A DNA stretch of 64,000 nucleotides, from assembly GCF_032027425.1 (NCBI RefSeq), contig NZ_JAVSJA010000001.1, positions 2,121,501-2,185,500 of the forward strand, written 5' to 3'. The first letter of the stretch is position 1. Each line of letters opens with the position of its first letter. Made by a program: the position numbers and the translations under genes. Below the pieces are notes generated by a model. The model did not search any database. It saw only the letters and a list, made by a program, of their open reading frames with translations, and was not told the origin of the DNA. Shown here one piece after another: positions 1 to 7,685 of the stretch. This DNA comes from Microcystis wesenbergii NRERC-220 (GTDB lineage: Bacteria > Cyanobacteriota > Cyanobacteriia > Cyanobacteriales > Microcystaceae).

Positions 1-110
1 TGCGGACGAATCTGCGCTTCTGCTTTTTCCGTTTCTTCTATAGTGGGATTGGGAGTGAGCAGATTTTCCTCGGCAGCCGGGGGGGAATTGTGCGATCGTT
101 TGATGGCCAT
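1..110 (-). CDS. ruvB: Probable Holliday junction helicase RuvB, N-terminal fragment
   Basis: An open frame runs off the left edge, with its ATG at 108-110 on the minus strand. Only about 36 residues are visible: MAIKRS, a proline-rich low-complexity stretch, then an acidic segment ending in AQIRP. Cyanobacterial RuvB proteins have a variable N-terminal tail of this kind just before a conserved (S/I)RPQ..DYIGQ segment, which would begin right at the edge. RuvB is the ring ATPase that drives branch migration with RuvA. The call rests on this short match, so it is tentative. The gene diverges from hisF across only 23 bp, so the two promoters must overlap. Confidence 0.5.
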   Translation of the reverse strand, partial: MAIKRSHNSPPAAEENLLTPNPTIEETEKAEAQIRP

Positions 111-133
111 TGTTACAATCAAGAGTCTAGGAT

Positions 134-898
134 ATGTTAGCGAAGCGGATTTTGCCTTGTTTGGATGTCAATAAAGGTCGGGTAGTTAAAGGAGTTAATT
201 TCGTCAATCTTCAGGATGCTGGCGACCCCGTGGAGTTGGCCCGCTTGTATAATCAGGCAGGGGCCGATGAGTTGGTTTTTCTTGATATTACTGCTACCCA
301 TGAAGATCGCGACACGATTATTGATGTAGTCTATCGTACGGCGGAACAGGTTTTTATTCCTCTGACCGTGGGTGGCGGTATCCAATCCTTAGAAAATATT
401 AAAAATTTGTTAAGAGCCGGGGCCGATAAAGTCAGCATTAACTCGGCTGCCGTGCGCGAGCCGGAATTGCTCGATCGAGCCAGCGATCGCTTTGGGAAAC
501 AGTGCCTTGTGGTGGCGATCGATGCTAGACGACGTAAGGATGTGCATAACCCCGGTTGGGAGGTTTATGTTCGGGGTGGACGCGAAAATACGGGTATTGA
601 TGCTTTATTATGGGCGCAAGAAGTGGAAAAACGCGGGGCGGGTGAGTTGTTAGTTACCAGTATGGATGCTGACGGCACGCAAGCGGGTTACGATCTGGCC
701 TTGACAAAAGCGATCGCGGAAAGGGTGGAGATTCCTGTGATTGCTTCGGGAGGAGCAGGTAATTGTCAGCATATTTACGAAGCATTGACGGAAGGGCGGG
801 CAGAAGCGGCTTTATTGGCTTCTTTGCTCCATTATGGTCAATTAACCATCGCTGAGGTTAAAAATTATCTGCAAAATCAACAGGTCCCCGTGCGTTAG
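134..898 (+). CDS. hisF: Imidazole glycerol phosphate synthase subunit HisF
   Basis: This is the cyclase subunit of the HisF-HisH complex. It uses ammonia from HisH to turn PRFAR into imidazole glycerol phosphate and AICAR in histidine biosynthesis. The 254-residue length matches the family. The (beta/alpha)8 barrel signatures are visible: RILPCLDV with the catalytic Asp11, LVVAIDAR with the catalytic Asp130, the phosphate-binding VGGGI at about 79-83, and a second GGGI-like turn SGGAG near 205. No hisH or other his gene lies next to it, as is usual in cyanobacteria, where his genes are scattered. The start at ATG 134 gives the standard N-terminus. Confidence 0.97.
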   Translation: MLAKRILPCLDVNKGRVVKGVNFVNLQDAGDPVELARLYNQAGADELVFLDITATHEDRDTIIDVVYRTAEQVFIPLTVGGGIQSLENIKNLLRAGADKVSINSAAVREPELLDRASDRFGKQCLVVAIDARRRKDVHNPGWEVYVRGGRENTGIDALLWAQEVEKRGAGELLVTSMDADGTQAGYDLALTKAIAERVEIPVIASGGAGNCQHIYEALTEGRAEAALLASLLHYGQLTIAEVKNYLQNQQVPVR

Positions 899-1142
899 CC
901 CGAAAATGAGGGACAGATTTGCAGAACTTAATCTAGTGATTGAGTCGCTTTTCCGGGATAAGGATTTCTTCAGGCTTAAACCCAAGAATAGCAAGGTTTA
1001 GACCTATTACTGAAAGCTAATGGCTGAGGGCTGACAGCCGTGATCGAGAAACCGGCAAAAAATCCCTGTTTTTAACTTCCCTCCGATTATCCCCAGGGAA
1101 AATTATGTATTAGAATAGAGGAAAGTTAACAAAATTTAAAAT

Positions 1143-1343
1143 ATGTTAGTTCCGATTCTCATCTTTGACCTCGGTCTTGTGGCTTGGTCATTGCATCTGA
1201 TGCAGCAAGCGTTCGACAAGCAAGAGTTTTCCTTGATGCTGGCGGGAACCTTGGTGGCAGCAGCGGCAGCGGCTATGTTAGTAGTTTATTTCCTCATGGG
1301 TCACTGTTTAACCTATTTAACCCAAATTCCGGCTCCTGTCTAA
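1143..1343 (+). CDS. Small two-helix membrane protein
   Basis: This 66-residue protein has two hydrophobic segments, at about residues 2-21 (VPILIFDLGLVAWSLHLM) and 33-54 (an alanine-rich run ending VVYFLM). They are separated by a charged loop, DKQEF. It looks like a small integral membrane protein of the kind conserved but unnamed in cyanobacteria. A TAGAAT-like -10 element lies about 30 bp upstream. A second ORF in another frame overlaps it but lacks such organisation, so this frame is preferred. No function can be assigned. Confidence 0.6.
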   Translation: MLVPILIFDLGLVAWSLHLMQQAFDKQEFSLMLAGTLVAAAAAAMLVVYFLMGHCLTYLTQIPAPV

Positions 1344-1416
1344 ATGGGGGCGATTGTTTTACCATTGTCTTATCAGCGATCGCCTTTTGAGTGACAAATT
1401 TTTTTCTCGTCCCCCC

Positions 1417-1446
1417 TTGACAAAATGATTCTATTTAAGCTATATT
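1417..1446 (+). promoter_or_regulatory. Sigma70-type promoter of the tRNA-Ala gene
   Basis: A consensus -35 box TTGACA (1417-1422) and a -10 box TATATT (1441-1446) are separated by 18 bp. The predicted transcription start is near 1453, about 10 bp before the tRNA 5' end. Confidence 0.75.
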
Positions 1447-1462
1447 CAAAAATGGTCTTCAA

Positions 1463-1535
1463 GGGGTTATAGCTCAGTTGGTAGAGCACCTCAATGGCAT
1501 TGAGGGGGTCAGCGGTTCGAATCCGCTTAGCTCCA
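1463..1535 (+). tRNA. tRNA-Ala (anticodon GGC)
   Basis: This is a 73-nt cloverleaf. The acceptor stem GGGGTTA pairs with TAGCTCC, followed by discriminator A. The D arm contains GCTCAGTTGGTAGAGC. The anticodon stem CCTCA/TGAGG encloses the loop ATGGCAT with anticodon GGC. The T arm has the GTTCGAATC signature. The CCA end is not encoded. It reads GCC/GCT alanine codons. Confidence 0.96.
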
Positions 1536-1661
1536 TACAGTTAGGATAAGAGTTTCAGGGTTACTGGAACCAAAAAAGTAACGAGGAGATGGTAAATTGA
1601 AAGGGGATTTCTAGTTAGAAAAGTCTCTTTTTACCTCGATACTCTCTCAGGACAAAATTAA

Positions 1662-2036
1662 TAAACCTCTTGCATAATTAATTTTTGAGGGTTCAAAAAC
1701 GGCAAAAACAAGGATTAAATTACATAAAATCTGGAAATAGACCGTTTAATTGATTATTATTCATTCTTAATTCTGGCTCTTCGGTTTGTCTTATGCAACG
1801 GACAGGGTTATAGGGAATGAAACTCTTATAGAGAAAGGCACTTGGCGATTTTTGTCAATTTTTTTCGATCTAGAGCGAACTAATCAATTAAATCTTTTGC
1901 CAGACAAGGATTTAGTCGATTTATGCCACCCTATCGAACCATACCAAGTAACGAAGAGCCTTAATTCTCCTGACTACTGACTACTGACTACTGACTCCTA
2001 ACCCTAACAACAATTTTTGATTTTTACAAGAGGTCT
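1662..2036. mobile_element. MITE or IS remnant with CTCTTGCA-type ends
   Basis: The left end near 1664 reads AACCTCTTGCATAATTA. The right end, read on the minus strand from 2036, is TAGACCTCTTGTAAAAAT. These imperfect inverted ends match the ends of the IS5-type element at 12673-15076. The ~375-bp interior has no convincing transposase frame; a 64-residue ORF inside looks accidental. A short direct repeat (CTGACTA, about three copies) lies near 1972-1996. I read it as a non-autonomous or decayed IS5-type element between the tRNA and the AI-2E transporter gene. Confidence 0.55.
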
Positions 2037-2037
2037 A

Positions 2038-3135
2038 ATGATAGAGCTTTTTAAGCAACTACCTCGTTGGTTGCGGCTAAGTCTAGTTTTTCCGCTCTTA
2101 TTTCTCAATGGTTGGTTATTATTCCAATTATTTAGCTATCTAGAACCCTTAGTCAGTATTTTTGTCACTGCTAGTTTACTAGCTTTTGTCTTAGATGTTC
2201 CCATCAAACTGCTGCAAAGACGCGGGGTTAATCGCAGTGGTTCGATCGCTATTGTCTTTTTAATTGCCCTATTAATTTTGATTGTTTTAGGTTTAATTTT
2301 AATTCCCCAGATTGTCGAGCAATTAAGCAGTTTAATCAATAGTTTGCCCCAGTGGATCGAGTCGGGAACCGAACAGATACAAAATTTAGAAAAGTGGGAT
2401 AAAACTCAGAAATATGCGATTTATATCGAGCAATCAATCACCCAGTTATCGGAACGACTAACCAATGTTTTACAAACTCTTAGCACGCAATTACTCAGCT
2501 TTGTGCTGGGAACTATCAACAGTATCCTAAACATTCTCTTTGTTCTGGTTCTAACTGTCTTTCTGGTTCTCTATGGCGAACAAATTTGGGAGGGAATTTT
2601 TAGCTGGATTCCTGCTCCCTGGAATTTCAAATTAAGAACGATTATTCGTCAAACTTTTGAAACCTATTTTGCTGGTCAAACCATTTTAGCGGGAATTCTC
2701 AGCCTTGCTCAAATTTTTGTTTTTGTGGTTCTCAAGGTTGATTATGCCCTATTATTCGGGGTGGCGATCGGTCTAACTACATTAATTCCTTTTGCCAGTG
2801 CCTTTACCATTATTGGCATTAGTACCCTACTGATGTTTCAAGATTTTTGGTTAGGGTTAAAAGTTTTGACCCTGACCATTATTGTGGGTCAAATTAATGA
2901 TAATGTCATCGCCCCTCGGTTAATGGGAGGTATGATCGGACTTAATCCCGTCTGGATTATTCTATCTCTTTTTATCGGGGGCAAAGTGGCAGGAATTCTC
3001 GGTTTATTGATAGCAGTTCCCATCGCTAGTGTGCTGAAAAGTACCATCGATATCATCCGCTCGCAGCAACGGGAAAAAGAACCGGTAGTTTTCCTAGAAG
3101 AAACGGTGAAAAATTCCTCAGAGGAGGGCAAATAA
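2038..3135 (+). CDS. AI-2E family transporter (PF01594-type permease)
   Basis: This polytopic inner-membrane protein of 365 residues has about eight hydrophobic segments: two pairs near the N-terminus, a long amphipathic stretch (about residues 95-150) and a C-terminal block of four helices. The family's C-terminal signature is visible as NPVWIILSLFIGGKVAG followed by GLLIAVPIASVLK. Members export autoinducer-2-like or other small solutes, or act as ion antiporters; the substrate here is unknown. I choose ATG 2038 rather than an upstream TTG at 2017, because AAGAGGT sits 5-10 bp upstream as a ribosome binding site and the product then begins MIELFKQLP. That ribosome binding site lies within the end of the upstream mobile element. 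Confidence 0.85.
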   Translation: MIELFKQLPRWLRLSLVFPLLFLNGWLLFQLFSYLEPLVSIFVTASLLAFVLDVPIKLLQRRGVNRSGSIAIVFLIALLILIVLGLILIPQIVEQLSSLINSLPQWIESGTEQIQNLEKWDKTQKYAIYIEQSITQLSERLTNVLQTLSTQLLSFVLGTINSILNILFVLVLTVFLVLYGEQIWEGIFSWIPAPWNFKLRTIIRQTFETYFAGQTILAGILSLAQIFVFVVLKVDYALLFGVAIGLTTLIPFASAFTIIGISTLLMFQDFWLGLKVLTLTIIVGQINDNVIAPRLMGGMIGLNPVWIILSLFIGGKVAGILGLLIAVPIASVLKSTIDIIRSQQREKEPVVFLEETVKNSSEEGK

Positions 3136-3240
3136 TCATAAATCCTGTTTAAAGGGAAGTGGGGTGTGGGGTGTGACCCCCCCAACCCCCCCGACATCGG
3201 GGGGGCAGGGGGGGGTGTGGGGTGTGGGGAGAACAAAGCT

Positions 3241-3278
3241 GCCTTTTGCCTTTTGCCTTTTGCCTTTTGCCTTTTGCC
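3241..3278. repeat. Heptamer tandem repeat (TTTTGCC)n
   Basis: Five to six head-to-tail copies of the 7-mer TTTTGCC occupy the AI-2E/RNase H intergenic space. They are preceded at about 3160-3232 by a G-rich stretch built on GGGGTGTGGG and CCCCCCC runs. Such short tandem repeats are common in cyanobacterial spacers. Confidence 0.9.
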
Positions 3279-3330
3279 TGTCCTGATATGTAGCTTATAC
3301 TCAACGGATTTAGTATGACTCCTGGCTCCT

Positions 3331-3373
3331 AATGACTGATAACTGATTACTGATAACTGATAACTGATAACTG
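3331..3373. repeat. Tandem repeat of ACTGATA(A) units
   Basis: At least five degenerate copies of CTGATAA/CTGATTA precede the 3' end of the RNase H gene, directly after a CTCCTGGCTCCTAATGACT motif. It is a simple-sequence spacer repeat with no visible function. Confidence 0.85.
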
Positions 3374-4213
3374 TTATGAGCGGCTAATTTCTTCGAGAAT
3401 AGCCATCGCTTCTGTCACCCTATCCCTAGGGATAAATAAATGATCGTGATAATAACCGGAAATGACATTGACGCTAATTGCCGCTTCGGACAGTTTCTCA
3501 CTAATCACCGCTAAAAATCCCACCGCCGCTAAACTAGAATGCACAGAAAGAGTAATTTGTCTATAAATATATTTGTACTGTAATCCTGTGCGATCAGCCT
3601 GCTGACGGGGAATAATCACCGTTATGCCTTCCTCTTCCTGAAATTGGCAGATAGGGGTTAATTGTAGCTGTTCTAGTCCTGTTGCTGTTAGGGAAGAGAA
3701 AACGAATTCTTCGGTATTGAGGATTGGTTTCAGGGATTGGAGCAGAATATCGAGATTAGTTTCGCCTTCCTTCGGTTTTTCTGGCGATTTTTTCGCCGCA
3801 TCCATACAATGATTGGCAGCAGCGTCAGCCAAACTATTTTTAGCTCGTTCAATCCAGCACCAGCTAATGCGATCGAATTGGGCGACTAATTGACAAGTAC
3901 GCTGATAAAAGGGACGTAAACTATCGCTTTTTACCTTCCAGTCTCCCTTAACTTGATTGATGACTAATTGACTATCTCCGCGAATTTCTAGGCTTTTTAA
4001 GCCTAATTCTTGGGCTTTTTCCAATCCAATAATCAATCCCGTGTATTCGGCCTCGTTATTAGTGGCTCTCTCCATATATCTAGTCGTAGTCAAGGAATTA
4101 CCCTCGGCTAAAACTATTACCGCTGCACCTGCTGCTCTCCCCGGATTGCCGCGAGAACCACCATCAAAATAGAGAATTGCTGAATTATCGGTTTTTTGAG
4201 CTTTTTTATCCAT
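3374..4213 (-). CDS. Ribonuclease HI with C-terminal ACT-like domain
   Basis: The N-terminal ~140 residues form an RNase HI fold. Visible motifs are FDGGSRGNPG with the first metal-binding Asp, NNEAEYTGL with the catalytic Glu, GDSQLVINQVKG with the next Asp, and SLADAAAN with the last acidic residue. The enzyme cleaves RNA in RNA/DNA hybrids. A linker leads to a C-terminal ~80 residues resembling an ACT-type domain (AVGFLAVISEKLSEAAISVNVISGY read in part), an architecture common in cyanobacteria. I use ATG 4213, where GAGGAAAATT lies just upstream as ribosome binding site, instead of a TTG four codons earlier. The product has 279 residues. Confidence 0.9.
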   Translation of the reverse strand: MDKKAQKTDNSAILYFDGGSRGNPGRAAGAAVIVLAEGNSLTTTRYMERATNNEAEYTGLIIGLEKAQELGLKSLEIRGDSQLVINQVKGDWKVKSDSLRPFYQRTCQLVAQFDRISWCWIERAKNSLADAAANHCMDAAKKSPEKPKEGETNLDILLQSLKPILNTEEFVFSSLTATGLEQLQLTPICQFQEEEGITVIIPRQQADRTGLQYKYIYRQITLSVHSSLAAVGFLAVISEKLSEAAISVNVISGYYHDHLFIPRDRVTEAMAILEEISRS

Positions 4214-4434
4214 AATTTTCCTCAATAAATCTTGTTATCTCCATTTTTATCCCTTTGACAATTCTAGGAGGTAGGGATTCCGGGACCGGCAAAGCGGACA
4301 AGCAAGATTTTAGCTGATCGCCGCTGCCGGGTAACTTTTTTTCTTCAGGTTATTGATAATTATTTGCAGTTGTCGGTTATACTGAGAACATCAGCCTAGA
4401 GTTATATTGCTAATAATTCTCAATTAAAAGCCCC

Positions 4435-4668
4435 ATGAGTATAGACAAATTGCCATCGGAAGGTGAGAAAATCTTCCCTCTTAGTGCTTGGGAGCGCTGG
4501 CAGCTCTACCACTGGCTGCAGGCCGTGGACATTGAATGTAAATGCTCGCTCCATAAGCTTTTGCAGGTTCGCATCGATAGCCCCGCTCAACTTTTACAGC
4601 TGTGGATTGTCCTGCGACAGGTAGGGGTTTCTCGAGGCTGTTTAATCGCTTGGCTGGAAACCTGTTGA
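4435..4668 (+). CDS. Asr1405/Asl0597-type conserved cyanobacterial small protein
   Basis: This 77-residue soluble protein is rich in Leu and Trp, with WERWQLYHWLQ at about 21-31 and QLWIVLRQVGVSRGCLIAWLE near the C-terminus. The pattern resembles a small cyanobacterium-specific family of unknown function; I recognise the family only loosely. It lies 53 bp upstream of the ferredoxin-like gene on the same strand and may be co-transcribed with it. Two Cys residues (CKC) sit mid-protein, without a partner motif. Confidence 0.6.
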   Translation: MSIDKLPSEGEKIFPLSAWERWQLYHWLQAVDIECKCSLHKLLQVRIDSPAQLLQLWIVLRQVGVSRGCLIAWLETC

Positions 4669-4721
4669 CAAGCATAATCTTTGAGAAAAATTAGCAATCT
4701 GAGAGTAAAAAGTAAGAAATT

Positions 4722-5297
4722 ATGTCAAAATCTGCAACTGCCATGGTTCCCTTTCAAGTGGTCGGTCAATTCCTCGGTTTTGTCCTCAAGGACGGATATA
4801 AGGTAAAATACCTGAGAATCAGTGTTGATAAACGGGAATATTGGTTGAAGCCCGAAAAAACACTGCGAGACCACATACCTCTTAATATTGCTCTCCACTC
4901 ATGGCTAAAAGTGACGGGAGAAAGTAGTCTTTGTTCAAAAAAGGGAAAATTAAAACTTAGGGTACTAGGGATTGAGCATTTATCCGGCGAAAAAACCCCA
5001 GAAGTCACCCCGGCAAAAGCGCAAAAAGCCACCGTCTTAATCTGTCAGAAGTCCGATTGTTGGAAAAATGGCGGTGCGAGAGTCTGCCAAAGGTTAGAGA
5101 GTGGTTTAGAGGAAAAAGGACTGGGAGAAGCGGTGAATATTAAATTAACCGGCTGTTTAAAACAGTGCAAAAAAGGCCCGAATCTGGTGGTTATGCCCGA
5201 TAAAACCCATTATAATCAGGTAGCTCCCCAAGATGTCCCCTCCCTAATCGAGCGGCATTTTGCCACTTCTGAGCAAGGGAAGAGCCTATCAGTTTAA
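4722..5297 (+). CDS. (2Fe-2S) ferredoxin domain protein, thioredoxin-like
   Basis: This 191-residue protein has two parts. Residues 1-95 form a beta-rich basic region (KVKYLRISVDKREYWLKPEK and following). Residues about 100-175 form a thioredoxin-like [2Fe-2S] ferredoxin. The cluster ligands are visible as C-x4-C in VLICQKSDC and C-x3-C in TGCLKQC, with the typical GPNLVVMPD following. Such domains occur in NuoE/HoxE-like subunits and in free-standing cyanobacterial ferredoxins that act as electron carriers. The N-terminal part appears to be a lineage-specific addition. The redox partner is unknown. A good ATG start follows a short AT-rich leader. Confidence 0.85.
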   Translation: MSKSATAMVPFQVVGQFLGFVLKDGYKVKYLRISVDKREYWLKPEKTLRDHIPLNIALHSWLKVTGESSLCSKKGKLKLRVLGIEHLSGEKTPEVTPAKAQKATVLICQKSDCWKNGGARVCQRLESGLEEKGLGEAVNIKLTGCLKQCKKGPNLVVMPDKTHYNQVAPQDVPSLIERHFATSEQGKSLSV

Positions 5298-5534
5298 CCG
5301 GAAATTTAATCGATCTTTTTTGTGCATCAAAGGGAGGAAGTGCCTAAAATTGTCATAAATTAGGGGTAGAAAAAGTCAATTCTTGCCGCCGATAATTGAT
5401 TATCAGGGTAAGCTCATCTAAAATCCTATAAGATGTACTTGACAAAAAAGAGAGCATGGAAGGTTAAAAAGTAGGAAGTATCGGCGCGATTGACTAAAAT
5501 AACAATAGACTAGATCGGAAGGAAACAATTATTT

Positions 5535-6185
5535 ATGGCAACCACATCCGAAGATGTATGGCGACTCTTAGCGGAATTAACTACCGCTCAAAAAGAAACT
5601 GACCGACAACTCAAGGAAACTGACCGACAACTTAAGGAAGTTAGTCAACAACAGAAGGAGACTGAACTACTATTGAAGGAAGTTAGTCAACAACAGAAGG
5701 AAAACGCCCAACAACAGAAGGAAACCGACAAACAACTCAAGGAACTGGGCAAACAAATTGGGGGACTCGCTGCCAAATTCGGCAGCTTTACCGAAGGACT
5801 TGCCCTTCCTTCAATGGAAACGATTCTCGGACAACAATTTGGTATGGAGGTTATCAGTCCCAGTGTCCGAGTCAGTAAAGAAGGACAACACATAGAAATT
5901 GATGTTCTTGCCTATACCAATGGTGAGCTAAATACTGCTTATATCGTTGAGGTTAAAAGTCATGCCAAAGAGGATTCTATTACACAATTAAAAAGTATTT
6001 TGCAACGGTTTCGCCGCTTTTTTCCTGAACACAAAGATAAAAAACTCTATGGCATATTAGCTGCCGTTGATTTATCCCCGGAATTACGGGAAAAAATTCT
6101 ACAAGAAGGGTTTTATGTGGCTCGGATTCATGACCAAGTATTTGAATTAGATATTCCCGATAATTTTCAACCTCAAACCTATTAA
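5535..6185 (+). CDS. Coiled-coil plus PD-(D/E)XK-like protein (DUF3782 type)
   Basis: Residues about 15-75 are a near-perfect coiled coil made of heptad-like repeats of KETDRQLKEVSQQQ. The C-terminal half has a restriction-endonuclease-like core, with an Asp in IEIDVLAYTNG followed by the Glu-x-Lys of AYIVEVKS, which fits the PD-(D/E)XK metal site. Cyanobacteria and some other filamentous bacteria carry many such proteins; their biological role is not established. DNA repeats matching the heptads (CAACAACAGAAGGA) make copy-number change of the coil likely. A GGAAGGAAACA ribosome binding site precedes ATG 5535. Confidence 0.75.
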   Translation: MATTSEDVWRLLAELTTAQKETDRQLKETDRQLKEVSQQQKETELLLKEVSQQQKENAQQQKETDKQLKELGKQIGGLAAKFGSFTEGLALPSMETILGQQFGMEVISPSVRVSKEGQHIEIDVLAYTNGELNTAYIVEVKSHAKEDSITQLKSILQRFRRFFPEHKDKKLYGILAAVDLSPELREKILQEGFYVARIHDQVFELDIPDNFQPQTY

Positions 6186-6221
6186 ATAACCCTGTACTAG
6201 GAAAAACTTTTTCAGTAAGCT

Positions 6222-7502
6222 TTATTGTAATTGTCCGCGCAGAGCATAACGATCTTTTTCTAAACCGAAAGCGAAGAGAAAAGAATGGCTTATAGTGGGG
6301 TTAGAAAGAGTAAAAAAGAGAAAGAGAGCGATAACAGCTAATCCTGACGATAAACTAAACATAGTTTTGTAGGAAATTGCTAAAACCCCCAGAATTGGAC
6401 CTGCTAAGGCCGTTCCCACATCAAAACCGCCGATACAGATAGAATAGGCCCGGCCGCGTTCTTGGGGACCAGAGCGATCGGAGATTAAAGCCAGTAACAT
6501 AGGGAATAAAATCCCCCCTCCCGTACCTTCGAGGATAGCGGCTAAAATTAAAGCGGAAGGAGATCGAGCAGAAGATAGAACCAACATGGATAAACCATAG
6601 CAAAAAACGCTAATAGTGATGAATAAACCCCGTCCATAGCGATCACTGGCTCCTCCCGACAAAATCCGTCCGATTACCCCCGATACTGCCGCACAACTGT
6701 AGAATAGACCGGCACTGAAAGGGATCTGATTTTCGAGGAGAAACAGGGGTAAAAAAGCGACTAAACCGCCGAATAAAGTCCCCACCAGTAGAAAAACTAA
6801 GGTGGGGACTAAAAAAGCTCGCTCTTGACATAATGCCCAGAAACTGCGCTCAATTGTCTGATTTTCTGCCTTCATTTCGGCTAATTTTTTCTTGAAGTCC
6901 GGTTCTTGAATGGAGAAACTCAGGAGAAAGGCGATCGCTCCTGAAGTGGCGGAAACTAGAAATAAACCGTTATAACCGATCGATTTGTAGAGATAACTGC
7001 CTAAAGCTGGACCGATTCCCATGCCTATGGGTGCAGTTAGGCTCATATAACCAATTATCTCTCCCCGTTGACGAACGGGGGAAAAATCCACCACTAGCGT
7101 ACTGTAACCGGTGGTAAAAGCGGCGATACTGAGGCCATGGTAGGCGCGGACGGCGAATAAAGAGGAAAGATCGCGAAAAAATAGATAACCGAGGGGTGCG
7201 GTAGCGGCGACAATAGTTCCAAATAAAACCACTAATTGGCGACTGCGGCGATCAACTAGATTGCCTAACCAACTGCGCGATAAAATTAAACCGATAGCAA
7301 AGGCCCCCATGACAAAACCGATATCTTGTTTGCTACCGCCTAGGGAGTCAATATAGGTGGGGAGAGTGGGGAGGAGAGTGGTGATACTTATCCAGAAAAA
7401 CAGCGCCGTGACGAAGAGGAAGAGTAGTTGACTACGAGTCTCGGCAGTAAGCGATCGAAAAGTTTTGAAAGCGTTCACAACAGCGACCGTCACAGGCAAC
7501 AA
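6222..7502 (-). CDS. MFS transporter
   Basis: This major facilitator protein of about 420 residues has 12 predicted membrane helices. Visible motifs are the loop 2-3 signature with LGNLVDRRSRQ, the helix-5 Gly/Pro-rich APIGMGIGPALGS, and the loop 8-9 signature GGASDRYGRG. The family expels or imports small molecules; drug or sugar efflux is plausible, but the substrate is not evident. The start is uncertain. The longest frame begins at a TTG (7500-7502), only 2 bp from the SRP RNA 3' end; in-frame GTG codons at about 7493 and 7478 are alternatives. The gene is co-directional with the SRP RNA and may be expressed by read-through from it. Confidence 0.85.
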   Translation of the reverse strand: MLPVTVAVVNAFKTFRSLTAETRSQLLFLFVTALFFWISITTLLPTLPTYIDSLGGSKQDIGFVMGAFAIGLILSRSWLGNLVDRRSRQLVVLFGTIVAATAPLGYLFFRDLSSLFAVRAYHGLSIAAFTTGYSTLVVDFSPVRQRGEIIGYMSLTAPIGMGIGPALGSYLYKSIGYNGLFLVSATSGAIAFLLSFSIQEPDFKKKLAEMKAENQTIERSFWALCQERAFLVPTLVFLLVGTLFGGLVAFLPLFLLENQIPFSAGLFYSCAAVSGVIGRILSGGASDRYGRGLFITISVFCYGLSMLVLSSARSPSALILAAILEGTGGGILFPMLLALISDRSGPQERGRAYSICIGGFDVGTALAGPILGVLAISYKTMFSLSSGLAVIALFLFFTLSNPTISHSFLFAFGLEKDRYALRGQLQ

Positions 7503-7504
7503 AA

Positions 7505-7600
7505 AGACCCGGAGATCACGCCAGTCACAAGCATCCCGTATTGCTGCTACCTTCCGGTCCTGACAAGGTTAAGGCGTTGCGATCGCATGAGTCCGAGTCT
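7505..7600 (-). ncRNA. ffs: Signal recognition particle RNA, small (4.5S) type
   Basis: On the minus strand the transcript contains the diagnostic SRP domain-IV core CAGGACCGGAAGGTAGCAGC. The flanks pair: AGACTCGG at the 5' end with CCGGGTCT at the 3' end. The result is a ~96-nt hairpin followed by TTTTT, which should act as terminator. This RNA binds Ffh and targets membrane proteins co-translationally. Confidence 0.95.
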
Positions 7601-7605
7601 TTTTC

Positions 7606-7611
7606 ATCATA
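7606..7611 (-). promoter_or_regulatory. -10 element of the SRP RNA gene
   Basis: TATGAT on the minus strand lies 6 bp upstream of the inferred SRP RNA 5' end. No convincing -35 box is visible at the expected distance (the sequence there reads ACCGGT). Confidence 0.6.
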
Positions 7612-7685
7612 ACATCTTTTTCGGGGATACCGGTATTTTTTTCTGGAGAATTTCCTCTCAATCTAGACTGTGAACGGAAATTTTC

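Noticed and set aside
3241-3373. Regular short repeats that might be a CRISPR array
   Set aside because: The 7-mers are head-to-tail without spacers, and no cas gene is nearby; this is simple tandem repetition.
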